The position numbers and the translations under genes are program-made. 14,377 nt of DNA from JBBRLA01 sp038231615 (GTDB taxonomy: Bacteria > Myxococcota_A > Polyangia > Palsa-1104 > JAEUJZ01): contig JBBRLA010000145.1 of the NCBI GenBank assembly GCA_038231615.1, forward strand, positions 1 to 14,377, in the 5' to 3' direction. The notes beneath the pieces are model-generated. The model searched no databases and had not been told where the DNA came from. It was given only the letters and a program-made list of their open reading frames with translations. Within the stretch, counting starts at the first letter, position 1, and each line of letters begins with the position of its first letter. This document shows positions 5,955-14,008 of the stretch, one piece after another.

Positions 5955-7240
5955 TGGCCGATCTGAGCGTCGAGTTCTGCGGGATCAAGTCCCCCAATCC
6001 TTTCTGGCTGGCCTCGGCGCCGCCGACCAACACCGGCGATCAGATCATGCGCGCCTTCGACGCCGGCTGGGGCGGCGCGGTGTGGAAGACCCTGGGCGAT
6101 CCCATCGTCAATGTCTCCTCGCGCTACTCCTCGGTGGACCTTTCCGGCGTGCGGATGATGGGGCTCAACAACATCGAACTCATCACTGACCGGCCGCTGG
6201 CCAACAACTTCCGGGAGATCACCGAGGTGAAGCGGCGCTACCCCGGGCACGCGGTCATCGTGTCCCTGATGGTCGAGTCCCGGCGCGAGGCGTGGCACGA
6301 CATCGTCCGCCGCACCGAGGACGCCGGGGCGGACGGGCTGGAACTGAACTTCGGCTGCCCCCATGGGATGAGCGAACGGGGCATGGGCGCGGCGGTGGGG
6401 CAGGTCCCCGACTACACCTGCCAGATCGTGCAATGGGTCAAGGAAGTGGCCAAGACCCCGGTCATCGTCAAGCTGACGCCCAATGTCACCGACGTGATCT
6501 ACCCGGCCCGCGCGGCGCGGCGCGGCGGGGCGGACGCAGTGTCGCTGATCAACACCATCAACTCCATCACCGGCATCGACCTTACCACCTTCGTGCCGCG
6601 GCCGGCGGTGGGGCGGGCCTCGGCCCACGGGGGTTACTGCGGACCGGCGGTCAAGCCCATCGCCCTGAACATGGTGGCGGCGGTGTGCCAGGACCCCACG
6701 GTGGGCGTGCCGGTCAGCGGCATCGGCGGCATCGGCAACTGGCGCGACGCCGCCGAGTTCATCCTTTTGGGCGCCACCACCGTGCAGGTGTGCACCGCGG
6801 TCATGCATTACGGCTTCCGCATCGTCGAGGACATGATCGACGGGCTCTCGCAGTATTTGGACGACAAGGGCATGGCCAGCGTGAACGAACTGCGCGGACT
6901 TTCGCAGCAGGCGCTGCGCCGATGGGAAGAGCTGGACCTGAACTACCGGGTCATCGCCAGCGTCGATCAGCAGAAGTGCATCGGCTGCGGCCTGTGCTAC
7001 GCCGCCTGCGAGGACGGCGCCCACCAGGCCATTTTCGCCCGCCCCGACGGGCGCGGGCGCACCGAGGTGCGGATTGTCGAGGACAAGTGCGTCGGCTGCA
7101 ACCTGTGCAGCCTGGTGTGCCCGGTCTCGGGCTGCATCACCATGAAGCAGGTGGACCCGCGAGACGAACCTCTCGATTGGCGGACCTATTCCCAAAACCC
7201 CGCGGCGCATCCCCACGTGCGCAGCAACCGGCATGATTAA
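5954..7240 (+). CDS. preA: NAD-dependent dihydropyrimidine dehydrogenase, FMN/ferredoxin subunit PreA
   Basis: This catalytic subunit reduces uracil or thymine to 5,6-dihydrouracil or dihydrothymine with electrons from PreT. The 428-residue protein has a dihydroorotate-dehydrogenase-like FMN barrel (about 1-330) and a C-terminal 2x[4Fe-4S] ferredoxin module. In the active-site loop L-N-F-G-C-P-H-G-M (131-139), Cys135 corresponds to the general acid Cys671 of mammalian DPYD and Asn132 to its substrate-binding Asn668. N200-T201 (L-I-N-T-I-N) match the DPYD Asn736-Thr737 pair, and S-G-I-G-G-I (255-260) is the FMN phosphate region. Cluster ligands are Cys342, 345, 348 and 352, and Cys379, 382, 385 and 389, followed by Cys394. 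All key residues are intact and the length is normal for the bacterial PydA/PreA type. Cytoplasmic; expected to form a complex with PreT. Confidence 0.95.
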   Translation: MADLSVEFCGIKSPNPFWLASAPPTNTGDQIMRAFDAGWGGAVWKTLGDPIVNVSSRYSSVDLSGVRMMGLNNIELITDRPLANNFREITEVKRRYPGHAVIVSLMVESRREAWHDIVRRTEDAGADGLELNFGCPHGMSERGMGAAVGQVPDYTCQIVQWVKEVAKTPVIVKLTPNVTDVIYPARAARRGGADAVSLINTINSITGIDLTTFVPRPAVGRASAHGGYCGPAVKPIALNMVAAVCQDPTVGVPVSGIGGIGNWRDAAEFILLGATTVQVCTAVMHYGFRIVEDMIDGLSQYLDDKGMASVNELRGLSQQALRRWEELDLNYRVIASVDQQKCIGCGLCYAACEDGAHQAIFARPDGRGRTEVRIVEDKCVGCNLCSLVCPVSGCITMKQVDPRDEPLDWRTYSQNPAAHPHVRSNRHD

Positions 7241-7265
7241 AACCCGGGCGGACCGAGGAACCCAC

Positions 7266-8735
7266 ATGAACGTCATTCGCAATTACATCGCCGGGGAATG
7301 GACGCCCAAGGACGTCACCCGGACCCTCGACAACCTGAACCCGGCCACCGGCCAAGTGATCTGCCAGGTGGGGATCTCCGGCAAAGACCAGGTCATCGCC
7401 GCCGTCGCCGCCGCCCGCGAGGCCTTCCCCGCCTGGCGGGCGATGCCGGCGCCCAAGCGCGGCGAGGTGCTCTTCCGCGCCGCCGCCATCCTGCGTCGCC
7501 GCAAGGACGAGGTCGCCCGCGCCCTGACCGCCGAGGAGGGCAAGTCCCTGACCGACGCCGGGGGCGAGGTCCAGCGGGCCATCAACTGCATCGAGTTCTC
7601 CGCCGGGGAGGGGCGGCGCATGTTCGGCCAGACCATTCCTTCGGAACTGCCCCACAACGTCATCTACACCCAGCGCAACCCGCTGGGCGTCGTGGCGCTC
7701 ATCACCCCGTGGAACTTCCCCCTGGCCATCCCCGCGTGGAAGGCCGCCGCCGCCCTCATCTGCGGCAACACCGTGGTCTTCAAGCCCGCGTCCATCACTC
7801 CCCATTGCGCCCACCTTTTGACCGAGGTCCTCATCGAGGCCGGCATCCCCAGGGGCGTGTGGAACACGATCTACGGCCCCGGCGGCGGCATCGGCGACGC
7901 CTTGACCACCCATCCCGACGTCGCCGCGGTGTCCTTCACCGGCAGCAACGACATCGGGCAGCGACTTTACGCCCTGGGCGCGGCCCACAAAAAGAAAGTG
8001 CAGAGCGAGATGGGCGGCAAGAATGCCCTGATCGTGCTGGAGGACGCCGACCTGGAACTGGCGGCAACGGCCACGGTGCAGGGGGCATTTTACTCCAGCG
8101 GGCAGCGCTGCACCGCCACCTCTCGGGCGGTGGTGGTGCGCGAGGTGGCCCAGGAATTCCAGCGGCTGGTGCTGGAGAAGACCGCGCGGTTGGTAGTTGG
8201 CAACGGCCTGGACGAGGGCGTGCAGGTGGGCCCGCTGGTCGATGACAAGCAGCTATCCTCCGTGCTCGGCTTCCTTGCGGACGGCAAGAAAGAGGCCGCG
8301 CTGCTTGTGGGCGGCGAGCGCCTTCACGGGGCGCTTTCGTCGGGTTACTTCATCGCCCCCACGGTCTTTGGCGATGTGCGCCCGGAGCACCGCATCGCCC
8401 AGGAGGAGATCTTCGGGCCGGTGCTCTCGCTTCTGGAGGTCGCCGACTTCGAGGAGGCCATCGCGGTGACCAACAACGTGCGCTACGGGCTGACCTCGTC
8501 GATTTACACCAGGGACGTGAACCGCGTGTTCCGCTATTTGGACCGGGTCGAGACCGGCATCCTGCACATCAATTCGCCCACTGTGGGGGGTGAGGCGCAG
8601 GTGCCCTTCGGGGGCCTGAAGGACACCGGCGTCGGCGGCAGGGAGCAGGGCACCACCGCCCTGGACTTCTTCACCGAGTGGAAGAGCATCTACATCGACT
8701 ACACCGCAACCCAGCGCACCGCCAGCTTTTACTAG
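7266..8735 (+). CDS. NAD(P)-dependent aldehyde dehydrogenase, likely for malonate semialdehyde
   Basis: A full-length ALDH-superfamily enzyme of 489 residues. Catalytic Cys282 lies in S-S-G-Q-R-C-T-A-T-S-R (277-287), the general base is Glu248 (S-E-M-G-G-K), the oxyanion residue is Asn150 (T-P-W-N-F-P), and Lys173 (V-F-K-P-A-S) and Glu381 (Q-E-E-I-F-G-P) contact the nucleotide. F-T-G-S-N-D-I-G (224-231) is the nucleotide turn. The GQRCTATSR signature resembles the alpha-ketoglutarate-semialdehyde dehydrogenase branch more than CoA-acylating methylmalonate-semialdehyde dehydrogenases, which usually read GQRCMA. From context the substrate is inferred to be malonate semialdehyde, made by the aminotransferase in the same operon, giving malonate. 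The start at 7266 is chosen because GAGGA (7255-7259) is ideally spaced; an upstream ATG at 7233 overlaps preA and adds 11 unlikely residues. Confidence 0.87.
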   Translation: MNVIRNYIAGEWTPKDVTRTLDNLNPATGQVICQVGISGKDQVIAAVAAAREAFPAWRAMPAPKRGEVLFRAAAILRRRKDEVARALTAEEGKSLTDAGGEVQRAINCIEFSAGEGRRMFGQTIPSELPHNVIYTQRNPLGVVALITPWNFPLAIPAWKAAAALICGNTVVFKPASITPHCAHLLTEVLIEAGIPRGVWNTIYGPGGGIGDALTTHPDVAAVSFTGSNDIGQRLYALGAAHKKKVQSEMGGKNALIVLEDADLELAATATVQGAFYSSGQRCTATSRAVVVREVAQEFQRLVLEKTARLVVGNGLDEGVQVGPLVDDKQLSSVLGFLADGKKEAALLVGGERLHGALSSGYFIAPTVFGDVRPEHRIAQEEIFGPVLSLLEVADFEEAIAVTNNVRYGLTSSIYTRDVNRVFRYLDRVETGILHINSPTVGGEAQVPFGGLKDTGVGGREQGTTALDFFTEWKSIYIDYTATQRTASFY

Positions 8736-8766
8736 GCCCGGCGACCAGGCGAAGCGAGGACCGGCC

Positions 8767-9660
8767 ATGAGCAAGGCGAAGGCGAATTCGAGGATCGTGA
8801 AGTGCGGCCTGATCCAGGCCGCAAACCCCATCAACGACGAGACGCGGCCGGTCAGCGAAATCCAGGCTGCCATGCTCGAAAAACACCTGCCCTTGATCCA
8901 CCGGGCCGGCGAACAAGGGGTGCAGATCCTGTGCCTCCAGGAGATCTTCAACGGCCCCTACTTCTGCCCATCGCAAGACCGGCGCTGGTACGACGCCGCC
9001 GAGCCGGTGCCGGGCCCGACCGTGATGGCCATGGCGGAGCTTTCGGCGAAGTACCGCATGGCCATGGTGGTCCCGGTCTACGAGCGCGAAATGGCCGGGG
9101 TGTATTACAACACCGCCGCGATCCTCGACCACGACGGCACCTACCTGGGCAAGTACCGCAAGATCCACATCCCCCACACCGGCGGCTTTTGGGAAAAATA
9201 CTTCTTTAAGCCGGGGAACCTGGGCTACCCGGTGTTCCGCCTTTCCTCGGGCATCACCATCGGGGCCTACATCTGCTATGACCGCCACTTCCCCGAAGGG
9301 GCGCGGCTTCTCGGGCTGCACGGCGCCGAAATCGTCTTCAACCCCTCGGCCACCGTGGCCGGGCTCTCGCAGTATCTATGGAAGCTGGAGCAGCCGGCCC
9401 ACGCGGTGGCCAACGGCTACTTCATGGGCTGCATCAACCGCGTCGGCACCGCGGCCCCCTGGACCAACGGGAAAATTTACGGCACGTCCTACTTCGTCGA
9501 CCCCCGCGGCAGCTTCCTCGCCGTCGGCAGCGAGGACCACGACGAGCTGATCGTGGCGGACCTGGACCTGTCCGTGATCGAGGAGGTCCGCCGCACCTGG
9601 CAGTTTTACCGCGACCGCCGCCCGGAGACTTATGAGGACATGACCAAGCTTCTGCCCTAG
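8767..9660 (+). CDS. pydC: beta-ureidopropionase (N-carbamoyl-beta-alanine amidohydrolase)
   Basis: This nitrilase-superfamily enzyme of 297 residues hydrolyses N-carbamoyl-beta-alanine (or the beta-aminoisobutyrate analogue) to the beta-amino acid, CO2 and ammonia, the third step of reductive pyrimidine breakdown. The catalytic Glu-Lys-Cys triad is seen: Glu59 (L-Q-E-I-F-N), Lys132 (Y-R-K-I-H-I-P) and Cys170 (I-C-Y-D-R-H-F-P-E-G). F-N-P-S-A-T (191-196) and L-W-K-L-E-Q-P-A-H-A (204-213) are close to the beta-ureidopropionase subgroup rather than plain nitrilases or aliphatic amidases. GAGGA (8756-8760) sits six bases before the ATG. It is cytoplasmic and, by family, probably oligomeric. N-carbamoyl-D-amino-acid hydrolase is the nearest alternative, but the flanking preTA genes favour the pyrimidine role. 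Confidence 0.92.
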   Translation: MSKAKANSRIVKCGLIQAANPINDETRPVSEIQAAMLEKHLPLIHRAGEQGVQILCLQEIFNGPYFCPSQDRRWYDAAEPVPGPTVMAMAELSAKYRMAMVVPVYEREMAGVYYNTAAILDHDGTYLGKYRKIHIPHTGGFWEKYFFKPGNLGYPVFRLSSGITIGAYICYDRHFPEGARLLGLHGAEIVFNPSATVAGLSQYLWKLEQPAHAVANGYFMGCINRVGTAAPWTNGKIYGTSYFVDPRGSFLAVGSEDHDELIVADLDLSVIEEVRRTWQFYRDRRPETYEDMTKLLP

Positions 9661-9690
9661 TCCACCACGTCCAGAAGAGGGATGCAGGCC

Positions 9691-11091
9691 ATGCGCACGC
9701 TGATCAAGAACGGGACCCTGGTAAACGCCTCCGAGACCTACGAGGCCGATCTGTGGATCGAGGACGGCCGCATCGTCGCCATCAGCCACTTCCACGGCCG
9801 CGATTCCGCCCGCGGTCAGGTGGACCGCGAGATCGACGCCGCCGGCAAGTACGTCTTTCCCGGCGGCATCGACGCTCACACCCATCTGGACATGCCCTTC
9901 GGCGGCACCCACTCCGTCGATGACTTTGAATCTGGCACGGTCGCCGCGGCCCACGGCGGCACCACCACCCTCATCGACTTCGCCATGCAGAAAAAGGGCG
10001 GCACCCTTCGGGAGGCCCTTTACTCCTGGCATGAGAAGGCCGAGGGCAACGCCGCCATCGACTACGGCTTCCACATGATCACCACCGACGCCCCCGACGC
10101 CGCCCTCAAGGAGATGGGCGACATGGTGCATGAGGGCGTCACCAGCTTCAAGCTCTTCATGGCCTACCCCGGGGTGCTGATGCTGGACGATCAGTCGATC
10201 TTCCGCTGCATGCTGCGGGCGGGCGAGCTGGGGGCCCTCATCTGCATGCACGCCGAGACCGGCCTGCCCATCGACGTGCTGGTCGAGCGGGCCCTTCAGC
10301 GCGGGCACACCGCGCCAATCTACCACGCCCTGACCCGCCCAGAGGCCGCCGAGGCCACTGGCACCGAGCGCGCCATCGCCCTGGCCGAGATGGCCGGGGT
10401 GCCCGTGTATATCGTGCACCTGTCTGCCCAGCGAGCGCTGGAGCGGGTCATGGAGGCCCGCGACCGGGGCCTGCGGACCTACGCCGAGACGTGCCCGCAG
10501 TACCTCTTTCTGTCCGAGGACGCCCTGCGCGGCACCCCAGGCGATCCCTTCGAGGGCGCCAAGTACGTCTGCACCCCGCCGCTGCGCCCGGCGCACCACC
10601 ACGAGCACCTGTGGCGCGGCCTGCGCAACTACGACTTGCAGGTGGTCTCCACCGACCACTGCCCCTTCTGCATGAAGGGCCAGAAGGATCTGGGCCGGGA
10701 CAATTTTGCCAAAATCCCCAACGGCATGCCCGGCATCGAGACCCGCCTGCACCTCTTGCACGAGGCGGTGAACGAGGGCCGGATCTCACTAAACCGCTTC
10801 GTCGAGATCAGCAGCACCGCCCCGGCCAAGATCTTCGGCCTGTACCCGCGCAAGGGATCGCTGGCCATCGGGGCCGACGCGGACCTGGTGGTATGGGACC
10901 CCAAACTCCCCTTCGAACTGTCTCACAAGAACCTGCACATGCGCGCCGACTACGCCCCTTACGAGGGCAAGGTGGTCACCGGGGCCCCGACCCATGTGTT
11001 GTCCCGCGGGGAGCTGATCGTCGAGAACGGAAAGTTTTTGGGCAAGAAGGGCCGCGGGGTGTTTCTTCGCCGGTCCACATTCTCACTCTAG
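9691..11091 (+). CDS. hydA: dihydropyrimidinase (D-hydantoinase family)
   Basis: This amidohydrolase of 466 residues opens the ring of dihydrouracil or dihydrothymine to the N-carbamoyl-beta-amino acid, the second pathway step; relatives also open 5-substituted hydantoins. The binuclear metal site is complete: His63 and His65 (D-A-H-T-H-L-D), carboxylated Lys154 (S-F-K-L-F-M-A-Y), His187 (C-M-H-A-E), His243 (I-V-H-L-S) and Asp322 (S-T-D-H-C-P-F). Tyr159 in the M-A-Y-P-G loop is the gating tyrosine of the family, and I-P-N-G-M-P-G-I-E (342-350) binds substrate. The length is normal. Two in-frame ATGs exist. The one at 9691 is chosen because AGAGG (9676-9680) is ten bases away and it gives the usual M-x-x-L-I-K-N-G beginning; the one at 9682 is almost adjacent to AGAGG. 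It lies 30 bases after the ureidopropionase gene. Confidence 0.94.
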   Translation: MRTLIKNGTLVNASETYEADLWIEDGRIVAISHFHGRDSARGQVDREIDAAGKYVFPGGIDAHTHLDMPFGGTHSVDDFESGTVAAAHGGTTTLIDFAMQKKGGTLREALYSWHEKAEGNAAIDYGFHMITTDAPDAALKEMGDMVHEGVTSFKLFMAYPGVLMLDDQSIFRCMLRAGELGALICMHAETGLPIDVLVERALQRGHTAPIYHALTRPEAAEATGTERAIALAEMAGVPVYIVHLSAQRALERVMEARDRGLRTYAETCPQYLFLSEDALRGTPGDPFEGAKYVCTPPLRPAHHHEHLWRGLRNYDLQVVSTDHCPFCMKGQKDLGRDNFAKIPNGMPGIETRLHLLHEAVNEGRISLNRFVEISSTAPAKIFGLYPRKGSLAIGADADLVVWDPKLPFELSHKNLHMRADYAPYEGKVVTGAPTHVLSRGELIVENGKFLGKKGRGVFLRRSTFSL

Positions 11092-11121
11092 AGTCTCGGA
11101 GCAAAGAAAGGGCCGCAGTCC

Positions 11122-12453
11122 ATGGACCCAGTCAATAAAAAATCCCTCCCTGTCCTGACCCACATGGACTCGGCCACCGTGCGTAAGAAGCATGCCGAGT
11201 TCATCATGCCGTGCACCATCAACTACTACGCCGAGTCCGTGGTGCTGCGCCGCGGCGAGGGAATGTACGTCGAGGACGCCGATGGCAAGCGCTACCTGGA
11301 CTTCTTCGGCGGCATCCTGACCGTGAGCATCGGCCACTGCCACCCCGAAGTGGTGGCGGCGGTCAGCGAGCAGATGCGCATCCTGGGCCACACCTCGACC
11401 CTTTACCCGAACGAGTGGATCGTCCGCCTGGCTGAAGAGATCGCCAGTCTGACCCCGGGCAACCTGAAAAAAACCTTCTTCACCAGCACCGGCACCGAGG
11501 CCGACGAGACCGCGGTGCTGCTGGCCAAGCTCTTCACCGGCAAGCAGGAGATTATCGCCCTGCGCCACAGCTACTCCGGCCGCGGCATGTACGCCATCTC
11601 GGCCATGGGCCACGCCAACTGGCGGCCCATCCCCCCGGTGATGGCCGGCATCACCCACGCCCCGGCGCCCTACTGCTACCGCTGCCCCTACGGCGCCACC
11701 TACCCCACCTGCGGCCTGCGCTGCGCCGAGGACCTGGAGGAGGTCATCACCACCACCACCACCGGCTACCCCGCGGCCTTCATCGCCGAACCCATCCTCG
11801 GCGTCGGTGGCTTCATCACCCCGCCCAAGGAGTACTTCAAGATCGCCGTGGACATCGTTCGCCAGCACGGCGGCCTCTTCATCTGCGACGAGGTGCAGAC
11901 CGGCTGGGGGCGCACCGGCGGGACCTGGTCCGGCATCGAGCACTGGGACGTGGTCCCGGACATCATGACCTTCGCCAAAGGGACGGGCAACGGAATGCCC
12001 ATCGGCATCACCATTGCCCGCGCCGATATCGCCGACGCCTTCCGCGGGCTGACCATCGCCACCTTTGGCGGCAACCCGATCAGCATGACCGCCGCCCTGG
12101 CCACCCTGGACGTGATGCGACGCGAGGACGTCCCGGGCCGCAGCGAGCGCATGGGCCGGCGCCTGCGCGACGGCCTGGAGCAACTGAAAGAGAAGCACCC
12201 CCTCATCGGCGACGTGCGCGGCATGGGGTTGATGCAGGCCATCGAGCTGGTCGAGGATCGCAAGACCAAGGCCCCCGCCCCCAAGCGCGCCAATGTCCTG
12301 ATGGAGGCCACCAAGCGCCGCGGCCTGCTCATCGGCAAGGGGGGTTTGTATGGCAACACCATGCGCATCGCCCCGCCCATGCTGGTCACGGAAGAGGAAG
12401 TCGATCGCTGCCTGAAGGTCCTGGACGAGGGGCTGACCGAGGCCAGGGCCTGA
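11122..12453 (+). CDS. class III aminotransferase, AGXT2-like (probable beta-alanine:pyruvate or glyoxylate type)
   Basis: This PLP-dependent omega-aminotransferase of 443 residues probably moves the amino group of beta-alanine or beta-aminoisobutyrate to pyruvate, glyoxylate or 2-oxoglutarate, giving malonate semialdehyde. The PLP Schiff-base lysine is Lys286 (T-F-A-K-G-T-G-N-G-M-P) and the pyridine-nitrogen Asp is Asp256 (I-C-D-E-V-Q-T-G-W-G-R-T-G). S-T-G-T-E-A (122-127) and F-G-G-N-P-I (315-320) hold the phosphate. A four-cysteine stretch, Cys185-x2-Cys188-x8-Cys197-x3-Cys201, within a Y-R-C-P-Y-G...C-G-L-R-C pattern, is typical of the AGXT2/plant alanine-glyoxylate aminotransferase 2 branch. 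GAAAGG lies about ten bases before the ATG. It sits 30 bases after the dihydropyrimidinase gene and 6 bases before the transporter. The choice of amino acceptor cannot be read from sequence. Confidence 0.9.
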   Translation: MDPVNKKSLPVLTHMDSATVRKKHAEFIMPCTINYYAESVVLRRGEGMYVEDADGKRYLDFFGGILTVSIGHCHPEVVAAVSEQMRILGHTSTLYPNEWIVRLAEEIASLTPGNLKKTFFTSTGTEADETAVLLAKLFTGKQEIIALRHSYSGRGMYAISAMGHANWRPIPPVMAGITHAPAPYCYRCPYGATYPTCGLRCAEDLEEVITTTTTGYPAAFIAEPILGVGGFITPPKEYFKIAVDIVRQHGGLFICDEVQTGWGRTGGTWSGIEHWDVVPDIMTFAKGTGNGMPIGITIARADIADAFRGLTIATFGGNPISMTAALATLDVMRREDVPGRSERMGRRLRDGLEQLKEKHPLIGDVRGMGLMQAIELVEDRKTKAPAPKRANVLMEATKRRGLLIGKGGLYGNTMRIAPPMLVTEEEVDRCLKVLDEGLTEARA

Positions 12454-12459
12454 CGACCC

Positions 12460-13989
12460 ATGGCCCACGACGCGCACCAGATCCAGCATGCCGACGGCCG
12501 CGTCGAACTCGACGATGCGGCACGGCAACAGATCAAGGACAGCCCGCTTTACAACCCCGACCTGGCCCCGGTCCCGGTCAGCCGCCGCAACTGGTCCACC
12601 TACAACTTCGCGGCGCTGTGGATCTCCATGGCCCACTGCATCCCCACCTACATGCTGGCCTCGGGGCTGATCAAAAGCGGCATGTCCTGGAGGCAGGCGC
12701 TTTTCACCATCTTCCTGGGGAATACCATCGTTTTGGTGCCGATTCTTTTGAACAGCCACCCGGGCACCCGCTACGGCATTCCCTTCCCGGTGCTGGCGCG
12801 GGCCAGCTACGGGGTGTATGGGGCCAACCTGCCGGCGCTGATGCGGGCACTGGTGGCCTGCGGCTGGTTCGGGATCAACGCCTGGATCGGCGGCGCGGTG
12901 CTGCATACTTTCTTCACCTCCGTTTACCCCGGCTGGCCGCACCTCTTCGGGGCGCACCCGCTGCGGGCCACCCTCTTCGGCCATGATCTCCTGGGCGCGG
13001 GCCTGCCCGCGCAATGGGTGGCCTTCCTGCTTTTCTGGCTGCTCAACATCTGGGTCATCTACCGCGGCATGGACCTGGTGCGGCGCCTGGAGAACTTCGC
13101 CGCCCCTTTCGTGCTGGCGATGGGGCTGGTGCTGCTGGTGTGGGCGGTGAACCGGGCCCACGGCCTGGGGCCGATCTTCCACCAGTCGCACCCCTTGAGC
13201 ACCGGGGATTTCCTGAAAATCTTCCCCATCTCGCTGACCGGAATGATCGGCTTCTGGGCGACCTTGTCCCTGAACATGCCCGACTTCACCCGCTACGGGC
13301 GCAGCCAGCGGGCGCAGATGATCGGCCAGGCGGTGGCCTTGCCCACCACCATGCTGGGGTTCTCGGCGATGGCGGTGGTGATCACCAGCGCCACGGCGAT
13401 CCTCTTCGGCAAGGTCATCTGGCGACCGGAGCTGCTTATCGGCGAGCTGGGCAGCCCGCTCATCGTCGGCCTGGCGGCGCTGACGCTGGTCGTCGCCACC
13501 CTGGCGGTGAACATCGCTGCCAACGTGGTCTCGCCGGCCAACGACTTCTCCAACCTGGCGCCGCGGCACATCAGCTTCCGCACCGGGGCGCTTCTCACCG
13601 GCGTCATGGGCATTCTGTTCATGCCGTGGAAGTTGACCGAGGACGCGCACGCCTACATCCAGAACTGGCTGGTGGCCTATTCGGGAGGTCTGGCGCCGAT
13701 TGCCGCGGTGATGATCGTGGACTATTTCGTGGTGCGTCGGCGCCATCTGGCCCTTTTGGATCTCTACCTGCCCGATGGGAGCTACCGCTACCAGGGAGGG
13801 TGGAACCGCCGCGCCGTGGCCGCCACCCTGCTGGGCTGTCTGTGCGCCTGGATCGGCCTTGTGATCCCGGCGCTAAGGCCGCTCTTCAACTACGCCTGGT
13901 TCGTCGGCTTCGGCGTGGCTGGCATCGCTTATTATGGGCTGATGGCCGCGGTCCAAAAAACCGACCCCCGGCGGTCAAGCCCCGCCTGA
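12460..13989 (+). CDS. NCS1-family nucleobase/hydantoin/allantoin transporter
   Basis: A polytopic inner-membrane protein of 509 residues with about 12 hydrophobic segments between residues 50 and 497 and a hydrophilic N-terminus of about 45 residues. It matches nucleobase:cation symporter-1 proteins (Mhp1, PucI, CodB relatives). S-R-R-N-W-S-T-Y-N (41-49) precedes helix 1, G-W-F-G-I-N-A-W-I-G-G (135-145) carries the substrate-stacking Trp136, and Trp198 in L-N-I-W-V-I fits the second stacking Trp. A-T-L-S-L-N-M-P-D-F-T-R-Y (267-279) carries the substrate-binding Asn272. V-S-P-A-N-D-F-S-N (357-365) is the family motif near helix 9. Being the last gene of a pyrimidine operon, it probably brings in uracil, thymine, dihydropyrimidine or hydantoin, driven by Na+ or H+. 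The gap of 6 bases to the aminotransferase suggests coupling. The true substrate is undetermined. Confidence 0.92.
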   Translation: MAHDAHQIQHADGRVELDDAARQQIKDSPLYNPDLAPVPVSRRNWSTYNFAALWISMAHCIPTYMLASGLIKSGMSWRQALFTIFLGNTIVLVPILLNSHPGTRYGIPFPVLARASYGVYGANLPALMRALVACGWFGINAWIGGAVLHTFFTSVYPGWPHLFGAHPLRATLFGHDLLGAGLPAQWVAFLLFWLLNIWVIYRGMDLVRRLENFAAPFVLAMGLVLLVWAVNRAHGLGPIFHQSHPLSTGDFLKIFPISLTGMIGFWATLSLNMPDFTRYGRSQRAQMIGQAVALPTTMLGFSAMAVVITSATAILFGKVIWRPELLIGELGSPLIVGLAALTLVVATLAVNIAANVVSPANDFSNLAPRHISFRTGALLTGVMGILFMPWKLTEDAHAYIQNWLVAYSGGLAPIAAVMIVDYFVVRRRHLALLDLYLPDGSYRYQGGWNRRAVAATLLGCLCAWIGLVIPALRPLFNYAWFVGFGVAGIAYYGLMAAVQKTDPRRSSPA

Positions 13990-13993
13990 CCGC
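13971..13993. terminator. inverted repeat between convergent genes, possible terminator
   Basis: GCGGTCA (13971-13977) and TGACCGC (13987-13993) form a perfect 7-bp stem with a 9-base loop, overlapping the transporter stop codon. The convergent Asp-box gene ends only 19 bases further on. Read rightwards there is no T run. Read leftwards a run of six T (AAAAAA on the plus strand, 13955-13960) follows about ten bases after the stem, so it may stop the leftward transcript better than the rightward one. This position supports a shared end of transcription, with modest certainty. Confidence 0.35.
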
Positions 13994-14008
13994 GGGCCCT
14001 TGCTGCCC

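Larger units (their letters stand above)
4509..13989 (+). other. reductive pyrimidine catabolism operon (seven genes)
   Basis: Seven rightward genes with gaps from a 1-base overlap to 31 bases encode a full route. They are the NCS1 transporter, the two-subunit dihydropyrimidine dehydrogenase, dihydropyrimidinase, beta-ureidopropionase, an omega-aminotransferase and an aldehyde dehydrogenase. The physical order is dehydrogenase subunits, aldehyde dehydrogenase, ureidopropionase, dihydropyrimidinase, aminotransferase, transporter, so it does not follow the order of the reactions. No internal terminator is visible. The preceding two-gene unit ends only 32 bases upstream, so one long transcript from about 2573 is possible. 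The products would let the cell use uracil or thymine as a nitrogen, and possibly carbon, source. Confidence 0.88.

Noticed and set aside
5921..7282. Minus-strand open frame of 453 codons opposite preA
   Set aside because: PreA carries every catalytic and Fe-S residue on the plus strand; the antisense frame shows no recognisable motif.
11083..13746. Very long minus-strand open frame (887 codons) opposite the aminotransferase and transporter genes
   Set aside because: It spans two well-identified plus-strand genes, has low-complexity Gly/Asp/His/Val-rich composition, and is the expected antisense shadow of GC-rich codons.
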